64,000 nucleotides of DNA from Edaphosphingomonas laterariae (GTDB taxonomy: Bacteria > Pseudomonadota > Alphaproteobacteria > Sphingomonadales > Sphingomonadaceae), in NCBI RefSeq assembly GCF_900188165.1, contig NZ_FZOS01000006.1, positions 62,001-126,000 on the forward strand, given 5' to 3'. The position numbers were made by a program, and so were the translations under genes. The notes beneath the pieces were generated by a model that saw only the letters and a program-made list of their open reading frames with translations, ran no database searches and had not been told where the DNA came from. Positions 42,026 through 52,675 of the stretch are shown here, piece after piece; position 1 is the stretch's first letter, and each line of letters begins with the position of its first letter.

Positions 42026-44431
42026 TCAGAAGCTGTAGAACAGGCTCAGGCGGGCCGAGCGGCCCTCGCCCGGCGTTGCCCAGCCGCCGGTGACCGCGCC
42101 GGTGGTGCCGTTCACGTTGCTGCGGATGCCGGTATAATAATTTTCGTCGGTGAAGTTCTGGACGTTGAGCTGCAGCGTCATGCCGTTGTCGAACGGATAG
42201 GACAGCATCGCCCGGTGGATGAGATAATCGTCCGAACGATATTGGACGCCGTTCAGCACCGAACTCTGGTTCAGGCCGAAGCTGCCCTGATAGGTGAAGC
42301 CGTAACCGAGCTGCAGGCCAAAGGGCAGCGTGTAGGTGGTGAACAGGCTGCCCGAATGCTTGGGCGTCTGCACCAGATTGTCGCCCGCCTGCGGATCGGG
42401 GTTGGCGACGCTGTTGGTGCAGTTATTTTGTCCCGGATTGGCCAGGCAGGCATCCGAAACACCCTGACGCACCTTGCTGTCGAGATAGGTGTAGTTGGCG
42501 AAGATCGACCAGGCTTCGGTGATGTTGCCGGTGGCGCCGAGCGCGATGCCGTCGACGCGCGACTTGCCGTCGAGCACCGGCAGCGAACCGACGACCGGAT
42601 CGTTGGTCGGCACCGAGAAATTGGTGCGATCGTTGCGGAACACGGCGCCGGTCAGCTGGAGGCGGCGATCGAACAGATCGGCCTTCACGCCGACTTCATA
42701 GTTGAACGCCTTTTCGGCGCCGACATCGCAGGGGTCGACCGCGCCGCCGGGCGCATCGATGATCGGGCCACAGCCAAGCCGCACGGTGGCCGAACGCGGC
42801 GTGCGCGAATTGGCGTAAGCGGCATAGACGCTGACGGTTTCGACCGGCTTGTAATTCAGGCCGACGCGATAGGAGAACAGGTCCTCGCTGTTCTTCTGGT
42901 CATCACCGCGCTTGTAATCCCCCAGCGTCGCCACCGCCGTGGAGAAGGTGTCGGCGCGGAAGGTGCCCTTGTAATTTTCGTAGCGGGCGCCCGCGTTCAG
43001 CTCGAAATGCTGGCCAAGCTTGATCGTGTCGAAGGCGTAGATCGCCTTCGATTCATTGGTGCCGTAGGATTTCCCGCTGACGATCAGGTTCACCGCGCCG
43101 GCATAAGTGGTGTCGGGATTATAGATGTCGATCGGCGACTGCGGCTCGGCCTCGCCCGTCGCCTTGCGCAGCAGATTGCCGGTGGTGAGCTTGTAATCCT
43201 CCTTCGAGAAGGAGGCGCCGATGACGAAATTATGCTCCAGCCCGCCGGTGTTGAACACCGCCTTCAGATCGGTCTGGTTGTAGAACAGATCGTTGGTCTG
43301 GTTGCGCACCAGGCCGCGCGGCCCGCTGGGATAATAGGTGCCGGGCACATTCTGCGTTGCCGGACAGGCGTTGGGCTGGCCATTGGCACCGGTGGTCGGC
43401 TGGACGCCGCCGGGCAGGCAATAGACGCCCTGCGGCGCGCTCGTCACCGAATCCTGCTTCACGCGCTGGAAGCGGGTGAGGTTGCGGATCGACACCTTGT
43501 CGCTGAAGTCATGATCGATGCGCGCGGTCGCCTGGTCGAGGCGGATATCCTGATCGTCGAGATTGGCGATGCCGAAATAATCGCTGTCCGAAACGCCCGG
43601 CAGCGGCCCCTTGTTGGTCGGGCTGGCGAAGAAGGGCACGCCATAGACCGGGATATTATCGTCCTTCTGGTGGACGTAGGACAAAGTGAAGCGCGTCGGG
43701 CCATCCATGCCGATGGTGACGGACGGCGCGATGCCCCAACGCTTGTAGCGTTCGACGTCGCGGCCCGGATAATCGTTGCGGTGATAGACGCCGTTCAGCC
43801 GGAAGGCGACGAGATCGCTGACGCGCAGATTGCTGTCCACCGTGGCGCGATAATAATCGTCGGTGCCGATGCCCGCCGACAGGATCGTCAGATCGTCCGC
43901 CTGCGGCGTCTTGGTGACGAGGTTGATCGTCCCGCCGACCGAGCCCGAGCCGTTGAACACGGTGTTGGCGCCGTTATAGACTTCGATCTGCTGGAGATTG
44001 AAGGTTTCGGTGCGGCTATATTGGGCGCTGTCGCGCACGCCATCCTGCGTGATGTCGTTATTGGCCGAATAGCCGCGCAGGTTGATGCTGTCGCCATAGC
44101 CGCCGCCGCCTTCGCCGGCGCCGAAGGTGATGCCGGGGATCGTCTGCAGCGCGTCGCGCAGCGTGAGCAGGTTCTGCTTGCGCAGCGTCTGATCGCTGAT
44201 CACGGTGATCGTCTGTGGCGTATCGAGCAGCGGGGCGGTCGCCTTCGGCGATTCGACGCGCTCGACCTTCACCTCTTCCTCGATCGCCGTCGCCTCAACC
44301 GTCACGCCGCCAAGCTTGCCGCCCTGCGTTTCGGACTGCGCCATGGCCGGCGCGGTGCTGATGAAGCCGACGCAGCCGAGCGCGATGAACGCGGGCAGGC
44401 TGGCGGACGAACGGAAATCGGAACTCGCCAC
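42026..44431 (-). CDS. TonB-dependent siderophore receptor
   Basis: An 801-residue outer-membrane receptor. The signal peptide ends STAPAMAQ near residue 32. A TonB-box-like VTVEATA segment follows, then the plug with LLDTPQTITVISDQTLRKQNLLTLRDALQTIPGI, GEGGGGYGDSINLRGYSANND and GSGSVGGTINLVTKTPQ, which is the ferri-siderophore receptor signature (TIGR01783 type). The 22-strand barrel ends with ARLSLFYSF. Start GTG 44431 is chosen because GGGGGA lies 8 bases before it. It imports an iron-siderophore complex with energy from TonB-ExbBD. Ligand unknown. A Fur-box-like site lies upstream. Confidence 0.93.
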   Translation of the reverse strand: MASSDFRSSASLPAFIALGCVGFISTAPAMAQSETQGGKLGGVTVEATAIEEEVKVERVESPKATAPLLDTPQTITVISDQTLRKQNLLTLRDALQTIPGITFGAGEGGGGYGDSINLRGYSANNDITQDGVRDSAQYSRTETFNLQQIEVYNGANTVFNGSGSVGGTINLVTKTPQADDLTILSAGIGTDDYYRATVDSNLRVSDLVAFRLNGVYHRNDYPGRDVERYKRWGIAPSVTIGMDGPTRFTLSYVHQKDDNIPVYGVPFFASPTNKGPLPGVSDSDYFGIANLDDQDIRLDQATARIDHDFSDKVSIRNLTRFQRVKQDSVTSAPQGVYCLPGGVQPTTGANGQPNACPATQNVPGTYYPSGPRGLVRNQTNDLFYNQTDLKAVFNTGGLEHNFVIGASFSKEDYKLTTGNLLRKATGEAEPQSPIDIYNPDTTYAGAVNLIVSGKSYGTNESKAIYAFDTIKLGQHFELNAGARYENYKGTFRADTFSTAVATLGDYKRGDDQKNSEDLFSYRVGLNYKPVETVSVYAAYANSRTPRSATVRLGCGPIIDAPGGAVDPCDVGAEKAFNYEVGVKADLFDRRLQLTGAVFRNDRTNFSVPTNDPVVGSLPVLDGKSRVDGIALGATGNITEAWSIFANYTYLDSKVRQGVSDACLANPGQNNCTNSVANPDPQAGDNLVQTPKHSGSLFTTYTLPFGLQLGYGFTYQGSFGLNQSSVLNGVQYRSDDYLIHRAMLSYPFDNGMTLQLNVQNFTDENYYTGIRSNVNGTTGAVTGGWATPGEGRSARLSLFYSF

Positions 44432-44491
44432 GATGTTTCCCCCTTCGATTGCGGCCACGGTTTCGCGGCCCGAATGTTCGGGGTGGGCTAC

Positions 44492-44512
44492 TGCTAGTCA
44501 TTCTCAATAATG
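44492..44512. promoter_or_regulatory. candidate Fur box upstream of the siderophore receptor
   Basis: TGCTAGTCATTCTCAATAATG, about 60-80 bases upstream of the receptor start, resembles the alphaproteobacterial Fur site (TGC-AAT-ATTCTCA pattern, core ATTCTCA). It was judged by eye; a weight-matrix score would decide. Confidence 0.45.
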
Positions 44513-44523
44513 TCAACTGTCGA

Positions 44524-44754
44524 TTACTGAGATCGATTTGCACGCTCAAAAAGCCACACGCGGATCGCGCTGGCGAGGTTGGGTGGATCGGGTTCAACGA
44601 CGCGTTCGGCGTCGATCCGCGCGACGAGCGCGTTGAGCGGCAAGGCTTCCGCCTGCGCCGCATCGACCAGCGCCGCCCAGAAGACCGGCTCCAGGCTGAT
44701 CGAGGTGGAATGGCCGGCGATCATCACCGAACGCTTGACGGGACCGGGCATCAA
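44524..44754 (-). CDS. ribbon-helix-helix domain protein
   Basis: A 76-residue protein of the RHH_4 type common in alphaproteobacteria. KRSVMIAGHSTSISLEPVFWAALVDAAQAEALPLNALVARID is the DNA-contacting strand and two helices, and NLASAIRVWLFE is the C-terminal helix. It is probably a small DNA-binding regulator whose target is unknown. It is encoded just upstream of the siderophore receptor on the same strand, and its stop at 44524 is only 12 bases from the Fur-like site. It follows the terminator-like hairpin after phbB, so its own transcription is unclear. Confidence 0.85.
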   Translation of the reverse strand: MMPGPVKRSVMIAGHSTSISLEPVFWAALVDAAQAEALPLNALVARIDAERVVEPDPPNLASAIRVWLFERANRSQ

Positions 44755-44758
44755 AAGG

Positions 44759-44788
44759 CCCCCCTCCCACCGGGCGGCGGGAGGGGGG
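44759..44788 (-). terminator. hairpin terminator after acetoacetyl-CoA reductase gene
   Basis: A perfect 10-bp stem CCCCCCTCCC/GGGAGGGGGG with a 10-base loop, 8 bases after the stop of the reductase gene. On the minus strand it is followed by CCTTTTG, so it is a fair intrinsic terminator for the hemH-phbB transcript. It abuts the RHH start at 44754. Confidence 0.6.
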
Positions 44789-44796
44789 GGGATCCC

Positions 44797-45519
<723 letters not shown>

Positions 45520-45550
45520 ATCGATCTCCCACGCTAAATCCGATGAAAGA

Positions 45551-46543
45551 CTAGAGAGGCGCCAGCCAGCCTTCAAGCTCGCGACGGAGCAGTTTTTTCA
45601 GCATGTCCACGCCGACCGGGCTGTCGTTCAGACAGGGCAGATAGGCGAAATGCTCACCCCCGGCGGCCAGGAAGGCGTCGCGCCCCTGCATCGCCACCTC
45701 CTCCAGCGTTTCGAGGCAATCGACCGAGAAGCCCGGCGCGATCACCGCGACACGGCTTATCCCCCGGGCGGGCAGGCCGCGCAGCGTGGCATCGGTTGCC
45801 GGTTCCAGCCATTTGGCCCGGCCGAATCGCGACTGGAAAGATGTGACGAGATCGCGCCCCAGCGCAGCGCCCAGCAACCGCGCGGTTTCCAGGCATTGCC
45901 GATGATAGGGGTCACCCAGATCCGCCGTCCGCTGCGGCATGCCATGGAAGCTCGCGACAATGGCCTGCGGCGCGAAATCGAGGGCCGCCAGCCCTGCTTC
46001 CACGCCCGCCCTGAGCGCGGCGATATAGGCTGGATCGTCATAATAAGGCGGCAGCGTGCGCACCGCCGGCTGCCAGCGCAACGCGCCGAGAGCGGCGAAC
46101 GCCGCGTCATTGGCGGTGGCCGTCGTCGCGGCGCAATATTGCGGATAAAGCGGGGCGAGCAGGATGCGATCGCAGCCAGCGTCCTTCAGCGCCCGCACGC
46201 GATCGGCAATCGCCGGGCTGCCATAACGCATCGCATGGTCGACGATCACGCCGGGGCCAAAGGCATCGGCCAGCGCAGCGGCCTGCCCGCGCGTGAACGC
46301 CGCCAGCGGCGATCCATCGGGCCGCCACACCTGCTGATAGGCATGGGCCGATTTGGCCGGCCGCGTCGTCAGCACCAGACCGCGCAGGATCGGCTGCCAG
46401 ATCAGCTGCGGGATTTCCACCACGCGCGGATCGGACAGAAACTCCTTCAGATAGCGCCGCACCGCGCCCGCCTCCGGCGCGTCGGGCGTGCCGAGATTGA
46501 TCAGCAGCACGCCGATCCGGCCCTGTTCCGCCGCGACGCCCAT
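45551..46543 (-). CDS. hemH: ferrochelatase HemH
   Basis: A 330-residue ferrochelatase inserting Fe(II) into protoporphyrin IX, the last step of haem synthesis. Features are GVLLINLGTPDAPEAGAVRRYLKEFLSDPRVVEIP at the N-terminus, PQYCAATTAT, and the catalytic VASFHGMPQRTADLGDPYHRQC with the metal-site His, then VIAPGFSVDCLETLEEV with the conserved Glu. ATG 46543 is used because it matches the family start; the longer frame to 46852 is shadow of the upstream gene. Its ATG shares one base with the upstream stop (TGATG), so it is coupled to the molybdopterin hydroxylase gene. Confidence 0.95.
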   Translation of the reverse strand: MGVAAEQGRIGVLLINLGTPDAPEAGAVRRYLKEFLSDPRVVEIPQLIWQPILRGLVLTTRPAKSAHAYQQVWRPDGSPLAAFTRGQAAALADAFGPGVIVDHAMRYGSPAIADRVRALKDAGCDRILLAPLYPQYCAATTATANDAAFAALGALRWQPAVRTLPPYYDDPAYIAALRAGVEAGLAALDFAPQAIVASFHGMPQRTADLGDPYHRQCLETARLLGAALGRDLVTSFQSRFGRAKWLEPATDATLRGLPARGISRVAVIAPGFSVDCLETLEEVAMQGRDAFLAAGGEHFAYLPCLNDSPVGVDMLKKLLRRELEGWLAPL

Positions 46544-48753
46544 CAGCCGATCGCCAGGGGCAGGCTGCGCAGCCGTTGCCCGGTCGCGGCGAACAACGCA
46601 TTGGCGATCGCCGGCGCCACGGGCGGCACCGCGATTTCCCCCACGCCGCCCGGTTCTTCCTTGCTGGCGATCAGTTCGATCTGGATTTCGGGTGTCGTCG
46701 CCAGAATCGGCAGGTTCAGCGCGTCGAAGTTCCGCGCATCGGCCATGCCGCGGGTAAAGCCGGTGGTCGCGCCCAGCGCGGCGGCGATGCCCCAGACGAT
46801 GCCGCCTTCGATCTGCTGGCGGACGATTTCGGGGTGAACGATGCGTCCGCAATCGACCGCCGCGAAAACGCGGTCGACGCTGATCTGCTGGCCTTCGCCG
46901 ACACGCGCTTCCACCAGCATGGCGACATGGCTACCGAAGCTGGAATGGCAGGCCAGCCCCTGTACGCTGCCGGCCACACCGCCATCCCATCCGCCCATCG
47001 CCGTCACCGTCGTCAGGCAATGGGCGAGGCGGGTATTGCCGCCCATCATCTGCATGCGGAACGACAGCGGCTCGATCGCCGCGATGCGGGCCAGTTCGTC
47101 GACGAAGGATTCAGTGAAGAAGGCGGTGTAGCTGTGCGCCACGGATCGCCAGATGCCGGTCGGAATGCCGATATCGGCGGGCAGATGGTCGATCGCGATC
47201 GCGGGGATCGCATAAGGCGGCAGCGCGCCTTCCACGGCGGACAGTTCCGCCTTCGCGCCCGGCTCGCCCGATCCCGGCATCAGCCGCGATCCCATCGAGG
47301 CCATCGCCGCCGGCGCGGCGATCCGCGCCTGCCAGCCCAATATCTCGCCCCCCTTGCCAAGCGCGGCCGACAGGCGCCCGCGTGCCGGCGGGCGATAGCG
47401 ATCCTGCTGGATATCGTCGCGGCGCGACCAGGTGAGTTGCACCGGGCGCCGCACTTCGCGGGCGATGATCGCCGCCTGCACCGCCGCGTCATTTTCGATC
47501 TTGCGGCCGAAACCGCCGCCGACGAGCATCGGGTAGATCGTCACCTGCGCTTCGGCCATGCCCATCGCCCCGGCGACGACGCTGCGCGACAGGCCGGGCG
47601 CCTGCGTCGGCATCCAGATTTCCAGCTTGTCGCCGGTCAGCCGGGCGGTGGCGACCAGCGGCTCCATCGCCGCATGAACCGCGACGGGCACGCCATAATC
47701 GACCTTCAGCCCCTTCGCATTCTGGAACGCGGCATCGACATCGCCGACCGCAAAGAAGCGCGTCGCCTCATCCCCGTCGAGCGCGGCGGCCAGGGCTTTG
47801 TCGATCGACGCACTGTCGGGGAACGGCCCCTGGGTGGTGAAGCGCGGCCGCATCGCATCCAGCGCCCGCTCGGCCGCCCAGCCGTTGGTCGCAACCGCCG
47901 CCACCCAGCCGGGATTTTCAACGACGGCGATCGTGCCCGCCACCTTTTCGGCCGCCTTCTTGTCGACGCCCGCCAGGCTGGTCGCGCCATGGGGGCCATG
48001 GCGGACGGCGGCATAGACCATGTCCTGCACGCGCACATCACCGGCAAAGCGCGCCGATCCGTCCACCTTGGACGGCAGATCGATGCGCGGCACCGGCCGG
48101 CCGGAAAGCCCGCCCGCGCCCACCGCGCGCAGCGTGACGCCCTTGGGCACGTCCAGCGCCGCCGCCTCAGCCGCGAGTTCGCCAAAGCGCAGGCGATCAT
48201 CGCCCCGGGTGACGAAGCCCGCCGCCGTGTCGCAGGCCCGCCAGTCGGCGTTCCACCTTTTGCCCGCCGCTGCGCACAGCAGGGCGCGGGCGGCGGCACC
48301 CGCTTCGCGAAAGCGCGCCTCGAACCCGCGGATCGAACTCGACCCGCCTGTCACCATCATCGCCGATCGGATCGCGAACTGGCGCGCCGCCCAGCCGCCC
48401 ACGCCCTTCAGCAGATCTGGCATCATGTTCTGTGCCGCTTCGCCGATCAGGAAATCATTGGCGTAAAGCGGGCTGATCGGCGCGGGCTCCACCGCCACGG
48501 TGCGCCAGTCCGCGCCAAGTTCATCGGCCAGCACCTGCGGCAGCGAGGTCCATACCCCCTGCCCCATTTCCGCCTGCGGAACGACGACGACGATATGGCC
48601 GTCCTCGCCGATTTTCAGGAAGGCGTTGAAGATCGCCTCACCCGGATTGGCGACAAGATTGGGGCGATAGCTGCGCGGCCACAGCCCCCAGGCGAGCAGC
48701 AGGCCGGCACCGGCGCCGCCGCCGACCAGCAATGTGCGGCGGTTCAGTTCCAC
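46543..48753 (-). CDS. xanthine dehydrogenase-family molybdopterin-binding subunit (IorB-like), orphan
   Basis: A 736-residue protein like the large subunit of isoquinoline 1-oxidoreductase and periplasmic aldehyde dehydrogenases. The N-terminus NRRTLLVGGGAGAGLLLAWG is a twin-arginine-type signal or anchor. It has two aldehyde oxidase/xanthine dehydrogenase MoCo-binding halves, with PQAEMGQGVWTSLPQVLADELG, LVGGGFGRKIENDAAVQAAII and GVGEIAVPPVAPAIANALF (the catalytic Glu region, GVGE). It would hydroxylate an aldehyde or N-heterocycle. The usual [2Fe-2S] small subunit (IorA) is not adjacent on either side, which is odd. Start is GTG 48753; no good ribosome binding site is visible. Confidence 0.88.
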   Translation of the reverse strand: MELNRRTLLVGGGAGAGLLLAWGLWPRSYRPNLVANPGEAIFNAFLKIGEDGHIVVVVPQAEMGQGVWTSLPQVLADELGADWRTVAVEPAPISPLYANDFLIGEAAQNMMPDLLKGVGGWAARQFAIRSAMMVTGGSSSIRGFEARFREAGAAARALLCAAAGKRWNADWRACDTAAGFVTRGDDRLRFGELAAEAAALDVPKGVTLRAVGAGGLSGRPVPRIDLPSKVDGSARFAGDVRVQDMVYAAVRHGPHGATSLAGVDKKAAEKVAGTIAVVENPGWVAAVATNGWAAERALDAMRPRFTTQGPFPDSASIDKALAAALDGDEATRFFAVGDVDAAFQNAKGLKVDYGVPVAVHAAMEPLVATARLTGDKLEIWMPTQAPGLSRSVVAGAMGMAEAQVTIYPMLVGGGFGRKIENDAAVQAAIIAREVRRPVQLTWSRRDDIQQDRYRPPARGRLSAALGKGGEILGWQARIAAPAAMASMGSRLMPGSGEPGAKAELSAVEGALPPYAIPAIAIDHLPADIGIPTGIWRSVAHSYTAFFTESFVDELARIAAIEPLSFRMQMMGGNTRLAHCLTTVTAMGGWDGGVAGSVQGLACHSSFGSHVAMLVEARVGEGQQISVDRVFAAVDCGRIVHPEIVRQQIEGGIVWGIAAALGATTGFTRGMADARNFDALNLPILATTPEIQIELIASKEEPGGVGEIAVPPVAPAIANALFAATGQRLRSLPLAIG

Positions 48754-48883
48754 AGGGGGCGTCCACGTCCGATCATGGCGATGGTGAATAGGGGCCGACG
48801 CGCGCGAACGCCAGCCACCAGACGGCGGGCAAATGCCTGATTTTCCCGATCAGCCTGACCGCCAGCGGCGTTTACGCCCGTGC

Positions 48884-50581
48884 TCAGGCCGCCCGCGCAT
48901 CGGCCGCCGCCTGCGCGCGGAAGCTGGTGCGCAGCGCCACCCGATCGATCTTGCCGGTGCCGAGGCGCGGCATCGGTTCGGTGACCAGCCACAATCGCGC
49001 GGGCAGCTTGAACTTCGCCAGCCGCCCGGCGAGAAACCCGGTCAACGCCGCGCCATCCGCCGATGCGCCATCGCGCAGCCGGACGACCGCACCAACCACC
49101 TCGCCCAGACGCTCGTCGGGCAGGCCGAACACGCAGGCCTCGGCGGTGTCCGGATGGGTGTAGAGCGCCGATTCGACCTCGATGCACGAGATGTTCTCGC
49201 CACCCCGGATGATGATGTCCTTCACCCGATCGACGATGAACAGATAGCCATCCTCGTCCAGATAGCCGAGATCGCCGGTCAGGAAGTAGCCATCGGGGCG
49301 GAACGCGGCCGCCGTCGCTTCGGCATTGTCCCAATAGCCGCGCACATTGGCGGCGGACGCGATCCCGATCTCGCCGGTTTCGCCGGCCGGCAGGGCGTTG
49401 CCGTCCTCGCCGAAGATCGCAACCTCGACGAAGGGCGCCTGCGCCGGGCCGGTGGAGGACGGCTTGGCGACATAATTGTCGCGGCAATTGGTGCAGCCGA
49501 CCGCATTGGTCTCGGTCAGGCCATAGCCCATCATCGGATGGCCCTTGGGGAAGCTTTCGATCAGCCGGGGCACATGGCTGGGCGGGCGCGGCGCGCCGCC
49601 GGCGGCGATATCGAGCAGCGTCGACAGATCATATTTGTGCCGTTCGGGATGCTGCATCAGTTCCAGGCTCATCGTCGGCACGCCGACGAAATAGCTCACC
49701 TTCTCCGCCTCGATCAGCCGCAGCGCCTCGCCCGCATCCCATTTCGGCATCAGCACCAGCTTGCGCTGGATGACGAAGCTGGCGATGAACACCGGGATTT
49801 CGCCGGTGACGTGGAACAGCGGCACCGTCACCAGCGCCGCCGGCGGGCTGGGCAGGTTCTTGCGATCGCCGCCATGGAAAGTGCCGAGCAACATCGCCGT
49901 CAGCGACACGAAGCAATACGTGGAGGTGGTGACCGCGCGATGCGTGGAAACCGCGCCCTTGCTCTTGCCTGTCGAACCGGAGGTGAAGAGGATGGTGGCG
50001 TCGTCATCGGCATCGACCTGCGGCAACGCCGCCTCGGCAACGCCATCGATCAGTGGCGCAAGCGCGTGGGCGATCGGCTGTTCGATCGGCAGGCCGACGA
50101 TCCGCCCGGCATATCCGCTTTCCTGCAGCCGCTGCGCGCGTGGGCCATCCGCGATGATCAGGCTGGGCGTCGTCAGTTCGAGCCCGAACGCCATTTCGGC
50201 CGGCGTCCACCAACCATTGACCAGCGTCGCGATACCGCCGGCCTTGGCGATGGCGACATAAGCGACGATCCAGGCCGGTGCATTGCGCATCGCGATCGCC
50301 ACGCGATCGCCCTTGCGGATGCCATGCCCGCCTGCGAGCGCGCGGGCCAGCCGTTCGGACCACATGTCGATCTCGCGATAGGTCAGCCGCTCGTCGCCCG
50401 CGACCAGCGCGATTTCGTCGCCATGTTCGCCGCAGAAAAAGCGGAACAGATCGCCGATCGTCGCCGGCAGCTTCGCCGCCACGGCCCGGCCCTGCGCGTC
50501 GAGCGTCGTCTCGATGAGTCCGCCCGGACCCGTCAGCGCGCCCATCACCGCCTTCATGCGAGCGTCCTGCTCACTTGGCAT
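48884..50581 (-). CDS. acyl-CoA synthetase (AMP-binding, class I adenylate-forming)
   Basis: A 565-residue AMP-dependent ligase. The P-loop is [15 protein letters not shown] (about residues 195-209). A5 is [12 protein letters not shown]7 is [33 protein letters not shown], and the A10 lysine is in [13 protein letters not shown] near the C-terminus. It activates a carboxylic acid, probably a fatty or aromatic acid, to acyl-AMP and then acyl-CoA. Specificity cannot be read. It is divergent from lgt and upstream of the orphan hydroxylase by 130 bases. No feature other than a weak spacer lies between them. Confidence 0.9.
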   Translation of the reverse strand: MPSEQDARMKAVMGALTGPGGLIETTLDAQGRAVAAKLPATIGDLFRFFCGEHGDEIALVAGDERLTYREIDMWSERLARALAGGHGIRKGDRVAIAMRNAPAWIVAYVAIAKAGGIATLVNGWWTPAEMAFGLELTTPSLIIADGPRAQRLQESGYAGRIVGLPIEQPIAHALAPLIDGVAEAALPQVDADDDATILFTSGSTGKSKGAVSTHRAVTTSTYCFVSLTAMLLGTFHGGDRKNLPSPPAALVTVPLFHVTGEIPVFIASFVIQRKLVLMPKWDAGEALRLIEAEKVSYFVGVPTMSLELMQHPERHKYDLSTLLDIAAGGAPRPPSHVPRLIESFPKGHPMMGYGLTETNAVGCTNCRDNYVAKPSSTGPAQAPFVEVAIFGEDGNALPAGETGEIGIASAANVRGYWDNAEATAAAFRPDGYFLTGDLGYLDEDGYLFIVDRVKDIIIRGGENISCIEVESALYTHPDTAEACVFGLPDERLGEVVGAVVRLRDGASADGAALTGFLAGRLAKFKLPARLWLVTEPMPRLGTGKIDRVALRTSFRAQAAADARAA

Positions 50582-50651
50582 CGCTCGTCCTCTCGCTCTT
50601 TGCGTTTCTTGTCGTGCCCTTTATGAGGGCCAAAATCCTCGGGGAAAAGCC

Positions 50652-51524
50652 TTGATCCTGACCTTCCTCGCTGACGCTACGGCAGCCATACGTTTCGAAG
50701 ACCTCGGCCTGTCCCCGGTCGTTCCGGGTATGGATTTCGGCGCGTTCAAGCTTCGCTGGTATTCGCTTGCCTATATCGGCGGCATCCTGATCGGCTGGTG
50801 GTATCTGCTCAAGCTGCTGGCCCAGCCCGGCGCGCCGATGGCGCGGCGCCACGCCGACGACATGGTCTTCTATGCCACGCTCGGCATCCTGCTCGGCGGG
50901 CGGCTGGCCTATGTCACCTTCTACCAGCCGGAAATCTGGCAGAACCCGCTCGATGTGCTGAAATTGTGGGAAGGCGGCATGTCCTTCCACGGCGGCGTCA
51001 TCGGCGTGTCGCTGGGCATCATCTACCTGGCGTGGAAGAACAAGCTCAACTGGCTGCGCATCCACGATTATGTCGCCTGCTGCGTGCCCTTCGGCCTGCT
51101 TTTCGGCCGGCTCGCCAATTTCGTGAATGGCGAACTGTGGGGCCGCGCCACCGACGCGCCCTGGGGCATGATCTTCCCGCGCGGCGGCGAAGTCGTGCGT
51201 CATCCCAGCCAGCTTTATGAAGCCGGGCTCGAAGGCGTGGTGCTGTTCGCCGTCTTGTGGTTCCTGTTCTGGAAGACGGACGCGCGCTACCAGCCGGGCA
51301 AGCTCGTCGGCACCTTCCTGCTCGGCTACGGCCTCAGCCGCTTCACCGTCGAATTCTTCCGCGAACCGGACGCGCAGCTGATGCAGTTCGCGGTCGAAAC
51401 CGGGCTCAGCATGGGCCAGTGGCTGACCGTGCCGATGATTCTCGGCGGCCTCTACCTCATCGTCACCGCCAAGGGCCGGCGCCAGCGGGTCGAGCCGATC
51501 GCCGGCGGCGAGAGCGTCCCCTGA
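50652..51524 (+). CDS. lgt: prolipoprotein diacylglyceryl transferase Lgt
   Basis: A 290-residue integral membrane enzyme that transfers diacylglycerol from phosphatidylglycerol to the lipobox Cys of prolipoproteins. Family blocks are [34 protein letters not shown] (catalytic His), [29 protein letters not shown] (the Lgt signature with Arg, Asn and Glu) and [13 protein letters not shown]. It has seven helices. TTG 50652 is chosen because GGGGAAAAG precedes it and it gives about 25 residues before the first helix; ATG 50730 would be too short. It should modify BamD and other lipoproteins here. Confidence 0.95.
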   Translation: MILTFLADATAAIRFEDLGLSPVVPGMDFGAFKLRWYSLAYIGGILIGWWYLLKLLAQPGAPMARRHADDMVFYATLGILLGGRLAYVTFYQPEIWQNPLDVLKLWEGGMSFHGGVIGVSLGIIYLAWKNKLNWLRIHDYVACCVPFGLLFGRLANFVNGELWGRATDAPWGMIFPRGGEVVRHPSQLYEAGLEGVVLFAVLWFLFWKTDARYQPGKLVGTFLLGYGLSRFTVEFFREPDAQLMQFAVETGLSMGQWLTVPMILGGLYLIVTAKGRRQRVEPIAGGESVP

Positions 51525-51597
51525 AGCCCGCCGGAACAGCCTTAATGACGGCCGGGGCGGCTTGCGCAACGAACCGAAAAGACGGAGACGGGGCGGC

Positions 51598-52650
51598 ATG
51601 ACCGCCCCGTTTTCCTGTGAGGATCGCCTTGTCCGCCTGATCGAGACGATGGGCCCCATTCCCATCGCGCAGTTCATGGCGGAGGCCAACGGGGCCTATT
51701 ATGCCGCGCGCGATCCGCTGGGCGCGGCGGGCGATTTCATCACCGCGCCCGAAATCAGCCAGATGTTCGGCGAACTGATCGGCCTGTGGCTGGCCGATCT
51801 GTGGCAGCAGGCGGGCGAAAGCGACGTCGCTTATGTCGAACTGGGGCCGGGGCGCGGCACGCTGGCGCAGGATGCGACACGGGCGATGCGCGCCGTGGGC
51901 CTCACGCCGGCGGTGCATTTCGTGGAAACCAGCCCCGCGCTCCGCGCCGCGCAGGCGGAACGCTTTCCCAATGCCGCCTGGCATGACGATCTTTCGACGC
52001 TGCCGACCAACAAGCCACTGCTCGTCGTTGCGAACGAGTTTTTCGATGCGCTGCCGATCCGCCAGCTCGTCCGCTCGGTCAACGGCTGGCGCGAACGGAT
52101 GGTCGCTTATGGCCCTGACGGCTTTGTGCCGGTGGCCGGCGACCTGCCGGTCGATGCGCTGGTGCCGCCGCGCCTGCACGATGCGCAGCCCGGCAGCATC
52201 CTGGAAAGTTCCCCCGCCTCGGTTTCGATCGCGCGCGACATCGCGTCGCGCATCGCCGATCAGGGCGGCGTCGCGATCATCGTCGACTATGGCTATGCCG
52301 GCTATGCGGCGGGCGATACGCTGCAGGCCGTCCATGCCCATGCCTATGCCGATCCCTTCGCCCGGCCCGGAACGCGCGATCTGACCGCGCATGTCGATTT
52401 CACCGCACTCGACCATGCCGCGCGCGGCGAAGGGCTGCATGTCCACGGCCCCATCGGCCAGGGCGAATGGCTCGAACGGCTGGGCATCGGCGCCCGCGCC
52501 GCCGCGCTGACCCAGGGATCGCCCCATCGCGGCGAGGAAATCGCCGCCGCGCGCCATCGGCTGACCCATGCCGAGGAGATGGGCGAATTGTTCAAGGTGA
52601 TGGCCCTCACCGCCCCCGAATGGCCCGAGCCGGCGGGGTTCGACGACTGA
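51598..52650 (+). CDS. SAM-dependent methyltransferase, MidA/NDUFAF7 family
   Basis: A 350-residue methyltransferase related to mitochondrial NDUFAF7 (MidA), which dimethylates an arginine of complex I NDUFS2. The N-terminal part is PIPIAQFMAEANGAYYAARDPLGAAGDFITAPEISQMFGELIGLWLADLW. The SAM-binding loop is VAYVELGPGRGTLAQD (about residues 77-92). VVANEFFDALPIRQLV and VAIIVDYGYAGY follow. ATG 51598 gives the standard start. It lies 73 bases after lgt and 25 bases before pgeF, so lgt-midA-pgeF may be one operon. Whether the bacterial enzyme modifies NuoD is not shown by sequence. Confidence 0.9.
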   Translation: MTAPFSCEDRLVRLIETMGPIPIAQFMAEANGAYYAARDPLGAAGDFITAPEISQMFGELIGLWLADLWQQAGESDVAYVELGPGRGTLAQDATRAMRAVGLTPAVHFVETSPALRAAQAERFPNAAWHDDLSTLPTNKPLLVVANEFFDALPIRQLVRSVNGWRERMVAYGPDGFVPVAGDLPVDALVPPRLHDAQPGSILESSPASVSIARDIASRIADQGGVAIIVDYGYAGYAAGDTLQAVHAHAYADPFARPGTRDLTAHVDFTALDHAARGEGLHVHGPIGQGEWLERLGIGARAAALTQGSPHRGEEIAAARHRLTHAEEMGELFKVMALTAPEWPEPAGFDD

Positions 52651-52675
52651 GCCGACTTGCCTTATGGGCGGGGGC

